Origin: Eublepharis macularius
Lineage: Eukaryota > Chordata > Lepidosauria > Squamata > Eublepharidae
Direction of reading: 5' to 3'
NCBI RefSeq assembly: GCF_028583425.1
Contig: NC_072791.1
Location: forward strand, 43,841,368 to 43,905,367
Length of the DNA: 64,000 bases
Of the stretch, positions 22,556 through 34,244 are shown in pieces. A model generated the notes under the pieces. The model did no database searches, was not told where the DNA came from, and saw nothing but the letters and a program-made list of their open reading frames with translations. The translations under genes and the position numbers were made by a program. Position 1 is the first letter of the stretch. Each line of letters begins with the position of its first letter.

Positions 22556-23923
22556 TTTAATTTAATTTATTGTATTTATATTCCACCCTCCCCGCTTTCA
22601 CAGGCTCAGGGCGGATAACAGAATACAAATATACACATCATTAAAACACATTAAAACACAATCATATCAACTACAGAGTCATCTATTACATATAAATAAT
22701 TAAAAGATTTTTTAAAAGCAGCACATAGCAAAAGTTTAGTATATCACACAGCGGCGTTACCAGAGCAAATCCATACCGTAACAATAAATGTGGCAGCAGC
22801 ATCTGCGTTCACGTGGGGGAATAGTTTAACCCCCCCCTCCACAGGGGGGGCACCGCCCAGCGTCAGCCATATGCCCGGCGGAATAGGTCCGTCTTACAGG
22901 CCCGGTGAAATGCTAGCAAAACTTGCCTTGCCCTAGTCTCGCAAGACAGAGCATTCCACCAGGCTGGGGCCAGGACCGAAAAGGCCCTGGCCCTGGTCGA
23001 TGCCAGGCAGGCCTCCCTAGGGCCAGGGATATTTAGAAGATACTTTCCACTAGATCAAAGAGTCCTCCGGGGCTCATACAGTGAGAGACGGTCCCGCAGA
23101 TACGTCGGTCCCAGCCCACATAGGGTTTTATAGGTTAACACCAAGACCTTGAACTTGATTCGGTACTCCACTGGCAGCCAATGCAGCTGGCGTAGCACCA
23201 GCGTAATATGCTCCCACACCGGTGCTCCAGCAATGATCCGCGCTGCTGCATTCTGTACCAGCTGTAACCGCCGAATCAGGCCCATGGGAAGCCCAGCGTA
23301 GAGCATGTTACAGTAATCCAACCTAGAGGTGACCATTGCTTGGACCACTGTAGTCAAGTCGCGGGGAGACAAATAAGGGGCAAGCTGCCTGGCCTGCCGA
23401 AGATGATAAAAGGAGGACCTGGCAGCTGCCGTGATCTGGTCCTCCATCTTCAAAGAGGAGTCCAGAATCACCCCCAGGCTCCTAATTCTCGGGGCCAATG
23501 TAAGTGATGCCCCATCAAGTGTAGGAAGCCGGGGTCCCGACGCTGTCTCCCCACGACTCACATACAGGATCTCCGTCTTTGTGGGATTCAATTTCAGCTG
23601 ACTTTGTCTCAACCAACCAGTCACAGCCTCAAAAACACGCTCCAGGACATCAGGGGTCGATCCAGGCTGCCCGTCCAACAACAGATAAAGCTGGGTGTCA
23701 TCTGCATATTGATGACACCCAAGCCCAAAACTCCGCACCAACCGGGCGAGGGGGCGCATATAGATATTAAATAATAATGGATAGAGTATCGCTCCCTGTG
23801 GCACACCACATACCAGCGGCCTACGAGATGATACTCTCTCCCCAAGCGCCACCCTCTGTCCCCGATCCTGGAGAAAGGAGACCAGCCACTGTAGTGCTGT
23901 CCCCTGGATCCCCACATCGGCAA
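22556..23923 (-). mobile_element. L2-clade LINE, 5'-truncated, minus strand
   Basis: The element reads from about 23923 down to an AT-rich 3' tail at 22556-22580. The 3' UTR near 22600 has the L2-type CCGCCCTGAGCCTGTGAAAG on the minus strand. A C-run/G-run pair lies near 22830. The coding part carries the reverse-transcriptase palm and thumb, described separately. The upstream part of ORF2 and all of ORF1 are missing, which is consistent with truncated retrotransposition. Confidence 0.92.
23055..23915 (-). pseudogene. Truncated L2 ORF2 reverse transcriptase
   Basis: The 286-codon open frame encodes LINE reverse transcriptase, which would copy element RNA at a nicked chromosomal target. Motifs in order: GVPQGAILYPLLFNIYMRPL (finger/palm, from residue about 38), the catalytic YADDTQLYLL (about 68-77), LKLNPTKTEIL (about 105-115), SLGVILDSSL (about 145-154) and the C-terminal LHWLPVEYRIKFKVLVLTYK (about 244-263). 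The catalytic pair of aspartates is intact. The frame stops after EPRRTL, but the conserved C-terminus continues in frame pieces upstream of 23030, with APAWWNALSC and FHRACKTDLFRRAYG. A premature stop or frameshift therefore disrupts the gene. The N-terminal endonuclease is absent, so it cannot act alone. Confidence 0.9.
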
Positions 23924-24474
23924 GATTGTCAGAGTGTAAGCTTTCCAGAGTCAGAGCTCCCTTCCTCAGATACAGGGAGGAGTGGCAAAAACTATGAATG
24001 ACTCTGCAGTTCTATTAAGGAAAGAGGGGAAGGGGACAATGCTGATGGATACAAGACTGCCACTTCTTACCACAGGCACACACGTGCTTTCTTATTGTTT
24101 CATCTCACAATTATTGTCCTGAAATACTTAGAATTTCAGCTCCTTTTCAGACAAGCAAGTTTCCAGCCCTGATAGTTGTAGGGAAAAATAAGAAAACGTA
24201 GACCTGGAGTACCCTTAATCCAGTGGACCAATGGCATATTTGGGGGGGCATCACTTTTAAAATGTTGGTCCAACTCTGAAGGTCTGCAGACAGGCATAAT
24301 AAGGGAAGCAAAAGATACAAAGGCGATGTGTGTGAGGGGGGGAATGAGTGTTGCAAATAAATATAAAATAGCAAATACCAAAGTACAGCTATGTATACTT
24401 TAATCATAATTAAATCCTAAATATGTAGTCACTAGTAACAAAGCCAATTGTGGGAAAAATACGATGGGCTCTAG

Positions 24475-24965
24475 AAAGGGGAGGGCGGGCAGGTGGGCAT
24501 TGCCTCCTTCTCCGTGACTGATTCTGGCCAAGAGAAGGGGGGGCGGACATTGCCACCTGTTCTGCTTCTGATCCCAGCCATGTGAAGTGGGGTGGTCACG
24601 CCTTAAGGAGATAGAACCATGCCTGATTCTGGCTGGGTGAATGGAGGCGAGCGAGCATTGCCGCATGCTCCGTGCCTGATCCCAGCCAGGTGAAAGGGGG
24701 CAGGCATTGCCACTTGCTCTGCTCCTGATCCTGGCCAGATGAAGGGGGTGGGTGGGCATTGTCTCCTGCTCTGTGCCTAATTCTGTCCACGAGAACCCCA
24801 AAGAGGTGAAGGGGGTGGGCATTTCCCCCTGCTCCACTCCTGATCCTGGCCAGATGAAGAAGGGTTGGACGTTGCCACCCGCTCCACTCCTGATCCCAGC
24901 TGGGTGAAGGCAGAAGGCAGGCATTGCTGCCTGTTTCGCACCTGATCCCGGCCTGGGCTTCCCTC
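24475..24965. repeat. Minisatellite, unit about 55-60 bp, 8-9 diverged copies
   Basis: The word GGCATTGCC, then a CTGCTC-rich segment, GCCTGATCCCAGCCAGGTGA and a G-rich linker recur about every 55-60 bases. Several variants occur (TTCTGGCCA, CCTGGCCAGATGAAG). The minus strand stays open for 212 codons across it (25038-24400), giving a repetitive peptide with no recognisable domain. The frame is a result of the repeat, so no gene is called. Confidence 0.85.
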
Positions 24966-25163
24966 CGCGGCGTGCTCTCAGAGGGACAGGCTGCCTTGCT
25001 TGGGCTTCCCTCCACAGCAGTGCCCTCTGGAGGCCCAACAGGGTAGGAAGTGAGTTGGCTGGAACACGGTTAGCCTTTCATAAAGTATTATAATTAAATT
25101 CCATTAATTTTAATAAATACTGCCTGAATTAGCACAGGCCCTAGGCTGGATGAGGCATCTGGT

Positions 25164-25380
25164 TGTAGAGTTATGTAGTGGTTAGAGCATTGGGCTAGAA
25201 TCTGGGATACCTGGGTTCAAATCCCCACTGTGCCATAGAAGCTTGCTGAGTGACACACTGTCAGCCTAACCTATCTCAGAGAGTTGTTGTGAGGATAAAA
25301 AGGATGGCAGAGAGGAAGAACGATGTCAACTGCTTTGGATTCTCATTGGGGATAGAGGCAGGTTACAAATAAATAAACAC
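25164..25380 (+). mobile_element. tRNA-derived MIR-like SINE, AAATA tail
   Basis: Head GTAGTGGTTAGAGCATTGGG, B-box-like GGTTCAAATCCCCACTG, body GTTGTTGTGAGGATAAAAAG and tail GCTTTGGATTCTCATTGGGG followed by AATAAATAAACAC. Same family and orientation as the copy at 15610-15837. Confidence 0.88.
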
Positions 25381-27717
25381 AATTGTGTATTGCATTCAGT
25401 ATATTGGGAATTTTTCACAGTCCTTTCTTTCTTTGGATTTCTTGTCTGATTGGTCTGTTCTATAAGCCCTGGTCTTTTCAAATACAACATTGTTGAAGCA
25501 TGGTGACCGTAATAAATGATTTAATCATTCCCCAAACTACATAAGGTAAAGGAAACAACAAAGAGAAAACACTGCGTAGTTTCTAGGCTGCACGTCTGTG
25601 CCCCGACCTCAGACATAAAATATTCATAATTGCTGCCAATCCATCATTAAAGACTAGCTCAGCTAGGAAGAGCAGCTGTGTAAGAATGGCTCCCCTGGGT
25701 TCCATGTTTGTTGTCTAGCTTTGATTTCAGACCAAATTTGCTCCTTCAGAATATTGACCTTCTTTCTTATTCAGTGGGTTTGCCTGCCTCGTAAGTAAGG
25801 CTTTTCTTGGTCCTTGAACCATTCAGGAATCTGTAGCCACATACTTGAGTTGCACAATCCAATGGAAGTTAAGAGCTTCTGAAATCCCACTGATTTCACT
25901 GAGACAATAACAGTGCCAGCTTGACTGTACAGAGTTAGGGCCTTCTGAGTCCACTTGAGTTAATGGGCACAGAAGGGTGGAACCCTGCTTAAGGTGGTAT
26001 TGTTAAATTTGGCTGGGTCTAGCTTCCATTTCCCCCTTTTACATTCCTATACATGTTACAGAAAAGAGTGTTTGTTGCAGATATTATGGAAAATATGTGG
26101 TCAATCTGCACACAGAAAGGACCAGCCTTTCGCTGTAACATGTAATGTGGTTTTCAGTGGTTTAGTCCTTGGCGTGACCATTGACATAGCCAATTTGGGT
26201 TCAGTACTTTTTTGATACTGCTTTCAGAAGAATTGCCCCACTGAAGCCAGACGAAAGCTTCATTTAGTCCCGTTGCTAACAGCAACCAGCTAAGCACTTC
26301 TGGAAGTTCCCAGACAAGGCACCATAGTGAAGAATGTGGAGAAATGCACTTCACTTTGGACTGTTTCACAGTGGTGAGAGGTAGGGGGCTACAGAACCCC
26401 TACATTAATTCCTAGAAGCTTCTCCATTGGTACAAGGACAGGAAACAGGAGAGCGGTGAATTGCTCTCAAGAGTCCTCATTCCATTGATGGCTCTCTCAA
26501 GCACCCAGTACTCAAGCCTTGGCTATGCAAATGCTTCTAGCGGGGGTGGGTGGGTGGGGGGACAATCAAAGGGCCATCATGCCCTGGCAGGAATGTGAAA
26601 CCTAGAAGGTGACAGACACTTGGGGATGCCAAATGCTAGATGAGAACTCTTCCTGGAAAGGAAGAGAAGGACTGACCCATAGGGGTCTGAGGAGTTAAAT
26701 TCCCTTAATATTAGTAGGAATTAAATTCCCTTTACAATTCCCTTAAATTACCTTAACAGAGGAGTTAAATTCTCTTAACTGAAGGGGAGCCCCCTTGGAG
26801 ATAACAACGAGTGGGCAGCTGGGACAAAGTGATTTAATGCTGTAGCTTTAAAAATAAGGAACCTGTCCTAGAATAACAACAGTCCAAATATGTTTAGAGA
26901 GAAGATACAGGGGTTTATGCACATGCACTTTTACTTTGTAACCTTGCTTGATCTGTTGCTATGCAAAGTATATACGTGGGCATTTCTTTTAAAATAAATT
27001 TCTAATTATTTTGGAAACTGGAAGTTTGTTCTCTGTAACCACAAGAAACCCCACTTGAGCATTTTAGTAAATCGGCACTGGGGTCAATATGTCGCACCCC
27101 AGGAGTGTACAAATGTGGAAAGATATCGCTGCAAAGTACTTGGAAGTGAAAGCAAGAGACATGAGCATCATGGACCCCTCGTCCTACAAGAAAGCCATAG
27201 GGAAAGGTCAAGAGCAAAACTTTCAAAGCTGGGGAGTGAATCCTCACTTCTCAGGGTAATGGGAGCCACCACCAGACTCTCTGACCCTTAGCTGTGAGAC
27301 CAAGAGACAAGTCTCCAGCCCTGCCTGATCATAATGAAGAACTCAGCCCTGCAAGATAGAACACCTGCAGGTTGAGTTCCACAAAATAGGTACTTGGTAG
27401 CTGCGACAAAATAGGCTAAGATACTGGAATCAGATTAAAGCCCCCAACCCCAAATAACACCACAGAAGTATAATTAATAAAGTTTATTGAAGTGAAAAAG
27501 ATTACAATTACAGAAATGTGCAAGGAAAGAAAATATAAAACTATACAACTACCCTAAAATACTATACAGGCTTTGGTCCTCTGACACAGATGACACCTGG
27601 TCAGACTAGAAGCACAAGAGTACAAACAGAACTTCAGAGTCCAAATCCAGAGAAAAAAAATCCTAGCCTGGTAATCAGATCCAGAGCGCAAGAAAGGCGT
27701 GTGGTGACAAGGACCCA
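25381..27717. other. Intergenic DNA without recognised genes
   Basis: Only short open frames are present, none with a motif or splice context. A local short repeat of TTAAATTCCCTTAA-like words lies at 26690-26780. An AATAAAGTTTATT word at 27475 could serve as a polyadenylation signal on either strand, but no adjoining coding sequence is seen. No further structure was noted. Confidence 0.6.
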
Positions 27718-27997
27718 TAGGGCTGCCAGGTCTCCTTACCTTCCCAGGGCAAGGGGGAGGATCCAGCTCTCATCTTTTTGTTGCTCTTTTTTTTTGTTCC
27801 TCATGTACGCAAAGTGTGCATGTGCTCCTGTTGGGGACCAAAATCAGCCCGCTGCAAAGCGTGCACATGTTCCCAGGGCAGTGTGATGTCACTCCTGGGA
27901 GCGATGTCATTGTGCCACCCAGGGACCGTGCCCGGGAGATCTGCCAGGAGGGAGAGCGGGGGATCCTCTACCCCTACTGGGGGACCTGGGATACCTA
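27718..27997. mobile_element. hAT-like MITE (GGCTGCCAGGTC family)
   Basis: Left end TAGGGCTGCCAGGTCTCC and right end GGGGGACCTGGGATACCTA are imperfect inverted repeats. Inside are GTGATGTCACTCCTGGGAGC and GAGCGGGGGATCCTC, words shared in type with the element at 35739-36208. No matching target duplication was found. Confidence 0.6.
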
Positions 27998-28909
27998 GAT
28001 GTCCACCAGCAGCCACAACCAGCTAAGGGGGGAAAGGACGAAACTAGAAAGAGACCCTTCTTTATTGCTTGGTCCTGCCTGACCAATTTAAATTTAAAAT
28101 CAATAGCCACCAAAGAAAGACCTAAACTTGCCACTGATAAAGGGATTTAAATGCCATGGAAACACAGGTCCCATACCTCAGGAACCTTGACATTAAACAG
28201 TTCTAGAATTCTGTAACATGAACTTTTCTTGAGAGCTGAGGCAGTCAAAATGCCAAAATCAGCAAGTATGCCAGCAAATTAACAAGCAACCAACCCACCC
28301 CACCTCCAGTCCTTTCATAAGCAAACTGGAATCTGGACTGCTAATGAGAAATAATGGATGTAAAACTTCTGCGTACAGCAAATGAAAAGCTGGATTATTA
28401 CTGCATAATTGCCTGTCCAGAGTAATTAAGGGACAAGTTTGTGCTTGTTCCATATCCTGACTATCTGATGTCATTTAATTCTGCTGTGTGTGTGGTTGGG
28501 GGGGGGGGCTGGGGCTATTCTATTTCCATTCTATGTGTGTGCTATCTGCATCCCTTCCTGAAAAACTTATGAAAAATGATATCTTGTGACAAATTCTTCT
28601 TAACTTCAAATAGCCAGATTGCTAAATATTTTTGATGAGGGTTCAAACAGCAATACAGGTATTACAAAGATATGGGGGAAATCATGATAGTTTTCACTGA
28701 ACTTATAAATAAAGGTCTCAATTGATGTGATAGTTGGGGAGAACTAGGGGGGAGATCAATTTTTTTAATGGTCTCAGACACACATTTCTTCAGGAGCTAC
28801 AATTTTTCTCCGTCTCTATATCTTTGGCCTTCCTGGGAATAATCATAACATAGAAGTCCTGTTTGCTGAATTGTAGTCTGCATACAATATATGTAACCAT
28901 AGCAGCCAA

Positions 28910-29025
28910 ATCAAAAAGAGTCCAGTAGCACCTTTAAGACTAACCAATTTTATTGTAGCATAAGCTTTCGAGAATCACAGTTCTCTTCGTCAGATGCATG
29001 GAGGGCAAAAAGAAACTGGTCAGAT
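28910..29025. mobile_element. Short dispersed repeat with 11-bp TSD
   Basis: ATAGCAGCCAA is found at 28899-28909 and again at 29026-29036. The 116 bases between contain AAAAAGAGTCCAGTAGCACC, TTTAAGACTAACCAATTTTA, GCATAAGCTTTCGAGAATCA and TTCGTCAGATGCATGG. These are the same words as in the repeats at 54735 and 60887. An 11-bp duplication points to target-primed insertion rather than cut-and-paste transposition. The family name is uncertain; a Penelope-like retroelement is possible. Confidence 0.85.
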
Positions 29026-29534
29026 ATAGCAGCCAAGTGACCATCATGCTGTATTTTGATTTTTACCCAAGTTTATTACCTGTTTAATGAGTACTGAATG
29101 GCTTATTCTCACCAATTGCCACCAGTATAGTTGGAACAATATCCCGATTTGATTTATGGACATTGCTCCCTATTAACTTTATATATATGGCAAATATTGT
29201 ATTTTGAACATTCTGTATATTATAACTCTTTTGAGGCTGTCACTTTATATGTACAAGCACTGGTCATATATGAGCACTCAGCACTTTATTGTAGTTCATG
29301 TGACCATCTCAGGTTTGCTGTGAATTTGTGACTTTTTTTGCTTTTGTTCATTGAAAGATTGTATACGAATGCCTCATGGTTTTCAACTACAAATTGTTTC
29401 GGCAGTAACTGTGTTTTTGAAACTAACTAATAAGACTGAAGAAACTTACAAATGAAATGACTTTCATTGAAATTTATTGGACAAGAATTTTTCTTCTGTA
29501 GTTGGTCAAGGCGCAGTTTGCTGCTTTTTTTCTC

Positions 29535-29800
29535 CATGTCCAGAAGATGGCAAAACACCATCAGGATCCCTAGCCAAATTGGCCTGGGGAAAATTGCTAC
29601 CTGACCCCAAGGTGGCGATCAGCCATACCCTGGGCATGTAAGGAGGGCCACGAGAACTAAGCACTGATGCAACCCTTCCTGCCCTGCCTCTCGTGATCTT
29701 CCCAGGTTCACAGCATCAGCATTGCTGTCAGATGGCCATCTAGTCTCTGCTTAAAAACCTCCAAAGTTTGGTTCTGATTCAGGATGGAACCTGAATTTTC
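29535..29800. mobile_element. Old CR1/L3-like LINE relict
   Basis: Words such as CAAATTGGCCTGGGGAAAAT, TGCTACCTGACCCCAAGGTG, GCGATCAGC and CATCTAGTCTCTGCTTAAAA followed by ACCTCCAAAG resemble an old, widespread amniote LINE 3' region. No open frame remains. Assignment is by resemblance only. Confidence 0.45.
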
Positions 29801-32349
29801 CCACTATGTCTGAGTAACTGACAGGAATACTTTATGGTTTGTGATGCTGTGAGTCTGGAGTTGGATTCTGTGAAAAGGTGTATCCCAAGAATTTCCAATA
29901 TAACATCGCTGAGTACCATGTCACTTGCCGAGGGGCTTCTTGGTATCAATTTGATTCTTCCCATAGCTTCTCTTCTCCAGAGCAAATGCTCAGCATTCCT
30001 CTACATCAGTGGAGCAGAAGGATCTTCAGAAGAACTTAGGAGGCATAGCCTTTGTGTCTGCAGGGCACATATATTCAGAAAAAACTGCCTTCATTTAAGG
30101 ATGCTTGGCTTGCAACCACCCAGCATTTTGTGATCAGTCCCAGTACCCCATGGCAGCCATTTTGTTTTAGTGCACACTCCCTGTTCTCAAAATTTCAAAA
30201 GTACTCACAGGCTGAATGAGACTGGGAACTCTTTGTTTATTCTATGGGCTTGACCTAAAGTAGTATGCCTGAGGCGACAGAAGGCCTATGACAAAAGGCA
30301 TGGCAATGCTTCTTATGTACAGTAGGATCTTAATTGTTAGGAAATGGCTGTGTCTATGAATCTATAAGAGCTGGAAGGAGCTGAATCCCCTCCCGGTGGA
30401 AGAGAGTGGGAGGTCTGGCTCTGAGGTATAAAGAAAGAACCATTTAGATTTTGACAGAGACAGAAAGAGAAGCAGGCTGACGCTACTCAGAGTCCTCTTG
30501 AGGATGCAAGGTCTTGTTCTCTTAGGGGATCTGATGTGGGGTAGCAGACCTGTTACCCCAAAGAAGTATAACTTAGCCGCCACCTCTGTCATGGTGCCAC
30601 GTATCTATTCTATAAATCTGATGAAAAATATAGGCCAAATTAATATTGCAGTATCATCAGCTTACTAATTAAATACATAAAATAGTAACTTCAGAGCTTG
30701 CCCACAGAGTAAACCATCACTGCAGCTAATAAAATAATTGGATAAGAACCGAGAAAAAAATAATATACTGTACTCTTGAAAAACATACAAATTAGGACAA
30801 AACTGCTAAAGTACAAGGAAATCAATTGGGAAATGTAGTGTCTTCATGACATCTCTGCATTTTTCTTCAGGCATCTTTCTTTGTTATGCATTTTTATTGG
30901 GAGATCCTGAGTAAATTGCGAATGAATGTATTATCCAGTTTTACCAAAAAGCTGCACCTCTGGTGAATTATATATTTCCCCCCCTCACCCCCGCAATAGA
31001 AAAATACTTTGAGAAATTGCTGTATCTTTTGGCTTTGTGTCAGACAGTTACAGTAATTGCTTCTTCCAGTAAGGAACTAGTTCCACAGAGACAGGCAAAA
31101 ATTCACAGTTTTGTTAACATTAATTGCCTGTCACAAAATTGCTTCTGTTGACTTGTCCATTTCTCCTGAAGTTTTACAGTCTTCTCTTTAAATGCTGAGT
31201 TCCTTCTGATATTTCCCACTATATAGTAGACATTATGGGGCATGTAAGTAACATTTTGGATTTACTTGGGACATACAGGAACACTAGCATGTTTCACATT
31301 ATCTTCTAATGCTCTTTTACTGATATATTTGCATTGCAAACATGGCCAAATGGAGGTATTTCATCATCCCAGGAAAGATAACTTTGGCTTCCCACTCCCC
31401 ACCACTCCTTCTTAAATGGTACAGTATGGATATTTGGAAAATAGCTTGCACTTTCCAGTGGTATAGGAAATTTATTTCTAATGGAACATTAAATACATGA
31501 TATTCATTTATTGCAAGGGATCATAACTCCATGACAGAATATACTTTAATGGGTGTTACAATTGCTTTTCTTTTTATAAACAAAAAGGAGTTTTGAAGCA
31601 TCTCACAGACTGATTTATTGTAGCATAAATAATTGCTGAATTAGAATTTAATAGGAGATGTAATTGTATTTAACTATAGCTTAAACTAACACAGTTCCAG
31701 CTGACTTCCTCAATTTGAGTGGAGCTGGAACTGGAAGTAGCCTGTGGTAAATGCATTAATTTGCATTTAAAATTGAAGTTACCAAGAGGAAAGTTCAGAG
31801 GGGAGAATGTCAGCAAATTCATACTGAAGCATTTATTTTATTCAAATTTGTTTGCATGCCTCAGTAACTTTATGTGACTAACAATGACAAGCAGAGAATA
31901 GAAGAGCCAGTATTATCCTGAAGGCTTCAAACTAGAGAAGTATGAATAGGGTACCTGCAAGATTGGAGGGAGGCATTCTCTCTCCCCCCCCCCATGCTTG
32001 ATTGCCCACCCACTGGGCTGACCACTCACTAGCCCACCTGCCCACTTGGAGCCAGGGCTGGCCCAAGTTTTTTTGGCACTCTAGATGAACTCTGTCTTTG
32101 GCACCTCCATTACATGGAGAGAAAAGCAAGAGGCCTAGAATAAACATTTTACTTACAGTGTATTAAAGTTATCCAGTCCCCCACAGGTCAAACTGGGGTG
32201 TGGAGGGTAGTGGGCACTTACCCCTGTGCGCATGCAAAGTACATGCCCACTACCACACTTCCCTGTCATACTGGAAAATGACATAAATTTCCAGCATTAA
32301 AAAAAATTGCTTAAACATTTATTTCATTTATTGGTGCAAAACAAGAAAG
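29801..32349. other. Intergenic DNA; short repeat relict near 31590
   Basis: No supported exon. Near 31588-31632 the words AAAAAGGAGTTTTGAAGCAT and TGATTTATTGTAGCATAA look like a strongly diverged piece of the repeat at 28910. CAGGGCTGGCCCAAG at about 32052 has a hAT-end texture, but no partner end was found. Other sequence is AT-rich and unremarkable. Confidence 0.5.
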
Positions 32350-32606
32350 AAATAATAACAATAACAACAACATTTGATTTATATACTGCCCTTCAGGACA
32401 ACTTAATGCGCACTCAGAGTGGTTTACAAAGTATGCCATTATTATCCCCACAACAAATAACCTGTGAGGTGGGTGGGGCTGAGAGAGCTCCTAGAAGCTG
32501 TGACTGACCCAAGGTCACCCAGGTGGCTTCAAGTGGAGGAGTGGGGAATCAAACCCGGTTCTCCAGATTAGAGTCCCACACTCTTAACCACTACACCAAA
32601 CTACAC
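32350..32606 (-). mobile_element. tRNA-derived SINE with TTG tail, full length
   Basis: On the minus strand it begins with GTGGTTAAGAGTGTGGGACT and a B-box-like GGTTTGATTCCCCAC. The body follows (GTGACCTTGGGTCAGTCACA, TCTCAGCCCCACCCACCTCA), then CCACTCTGAGTGCGCATTAA, GTTGTCCTGAAGGGCAGTAT and a TTG/TTA repeat. Same family as 41373-41634 and 51661-51927. Confidence 0.9.
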
Positions 32607-33014
32607 TACACCACACCAAAAACATAGGCAAATCTATACATAAACTTTTATAAAAGGTTTCCAAATATCTGAAAATAAGTCTATATGAAATTGCATCTAT
32701 ATGCAATATGTTCAAATGTTGTTAAGTCCAGTGAATTACAGGAAGTGGGCTTTTGTCTTTCCAGTGTTGTATTATAAGTTTTTTAGTGATTGTAAGAGCA
32801 TGGAGGTCCATTTCTGTTGATCATTGGTTAGGTTCCAAGAGCCAGGCAAATAGTTTAAAAATACATTAACATCTTCAAAAATAAATGAGTATTCTAATGC
32901 AAAATTAATATGAGTAATAAGTTCCTCCCCAAAGGACCTAATAACTGGACATGTTCAAAGAGTATGCTGAACAGATGCATCTTGTTAAATTATACCACCA
33001 ACAACTGGACTCAT

Positions 33015-33100
33015 AGTGCAATCCTATGGAGTGTTACTCGAGTCTAAGTCCATTGACTTCAATGGGCTTAGACTGGAGTAACTCTCCATAGGATTGCACT
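33015..33100. mobile_element. 86-bp palindromic MITE
   Basis: AGTGCAATCCTATGGAG at the left is mirrored by CTCCATAGGATTGCACT at the right. GTTACTCGAGTCTAAG pairs with CTTAGACTGGAGTAAC around a centre CATTGACTTCAATG. Same family as 38605-38692. Confidence 0.9.
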
Positions 33101-33644
33101 GTTAATCTATTACTAAAAATGGCGCTGTGGTGCCCAATATACGCTAAACATAATTTTTTTTTGCTGAATAAATAGCAGCTTAAGATCCATTGCAGCAACA
33201 GGTATAAGGCTTAAAGCCTTATCCTACTGCTTTGGCAGAATTGGAAAATCTAGTTCACTATTCCACTCATCTCTAAGACTCTGCATATCATATTTATTGA
33301 CTGACATAAAACACTTATAGACAAATATTGTAGGTTTTGTTTTCTGTGTTGATTCTATAAGGGTTTCCAGAAGTGAGAGAGATTCTGAAGCACTTAAGGC
33401 TGCCAGGCCATAATTCAATACCAACAAATGTTGCAGTTGTAAATATAACAGGTCAGATTGACACTGTCATGATATTATGTGCCATACTTCTCTAACTGCA
33501 GAAATTGCAGGAGGCACAGAATGCATTTTAACATAAGTAGACCCTAATACATTCCTTTTAACAACAAGAAGCCTCCAAGAGAGTCCAAGAACCGAGAGGA
33601 GCGATCCCAATAATTTGTACAAGTTAACACATGTTCCTGACGAT

Positions 33645-33804
33645 GGCCCTTTTCACACTGCTTACCTTCACTCGCAATGATGCGGAACATCGCGCTAAAA
33701 ACGCGGAAGATCGTGTTTTCTTGCGTGAGAAAACGTGATCTTCCACGTTTTTAGCACAATGTTCTGCATCGTTGTGTGTGAAGGTAAGCAGTGTGAAAAG
33801 GGCC
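33645..33804. mobile_element. 160-bp near-perfect palindrome, MITE-like
   Basis: GGCCCTTTTCACACTGCTTA at the left is exactly mirrored at the right end. The rest of the arms (about 80 bases each) pair with only scattered mismatches around a centre near 33724. The trinucleotide GAT stands immediately outside both ends and may be a target duplication. No coding capacity. Confidence 0.9.
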
Positions 33805-34244
33805 GATAAAAACTAAGACCAGGAAAACCAAATCTTTCTTCATTAATTGAAAGTTGCATCCTTTTTAAAGAAATCTGAGGTGGTGGTTAATCTCACATAC
33901 ATTTTTGAAACAAAGTATTAATTTTATGAATATATCTACAAAGTATATGGAAAAGAATTGCACACAAAAGATATATAATTCAAGGGACAATATTATTTTG
34001 AGTGTATTTACTTTATCCTATAATGGCAGGCTTAGAGCTGCCCATCTGTCCAAATCTAAGGATCTATCAGTAATCAACTTAAAATTCAACATAATCATGT
34101 ACTTAATATTTCTTGAAATAGATATTCCAACATCTAGGCACCATCAAAAGTTTCCATCAATAATTACACTCTGATATATCATCTCTCGGTGGCATCAGTT
34201 CTGATTTTGTCCTATTAATTGAATAACCAGACAAATTTTCCGGC

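Larger units (their letters stand above)
22385..24003. mobile_element. Amniote-type dispersed repeat, split by an L2 insertion
   Basis: At 22480-22555 the text runs through GTGGCCGTGTTGGTCTGCAG, TGTCCAGTGGCACCTTAGAG and ACCAACAA. At 23925-24003 it resumes with GATTGTCAGAGTGTAAGC and TTTCCAGAGTCAGAGCTCCC. Joined, these follow the order of the repeats at 28910, 54735 and 60887: tag-gene-like head, GTAGCACC, ACTAAC, TAAGCTTTCGAG, CAGATGCAT. The 22385-22480 portion, with GTTAGTCTTATAGGTGC, is an inverted relative. The L2 LINE at 22556-23923 separates the halves. Confidence 0.8.

Noticed and set aside
24400..25038. 212-codon minus-strand frame
   Set aside because: It is generated by the 55-60-bp minisatellite, with no domain, start context or splice sites.
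27475..27500. AATAAAGTTTATT as the 3' end of a gene
   Set aside because: No coding sequence or splice signal is seen on either side that would need it. It could be an LTR or chance.
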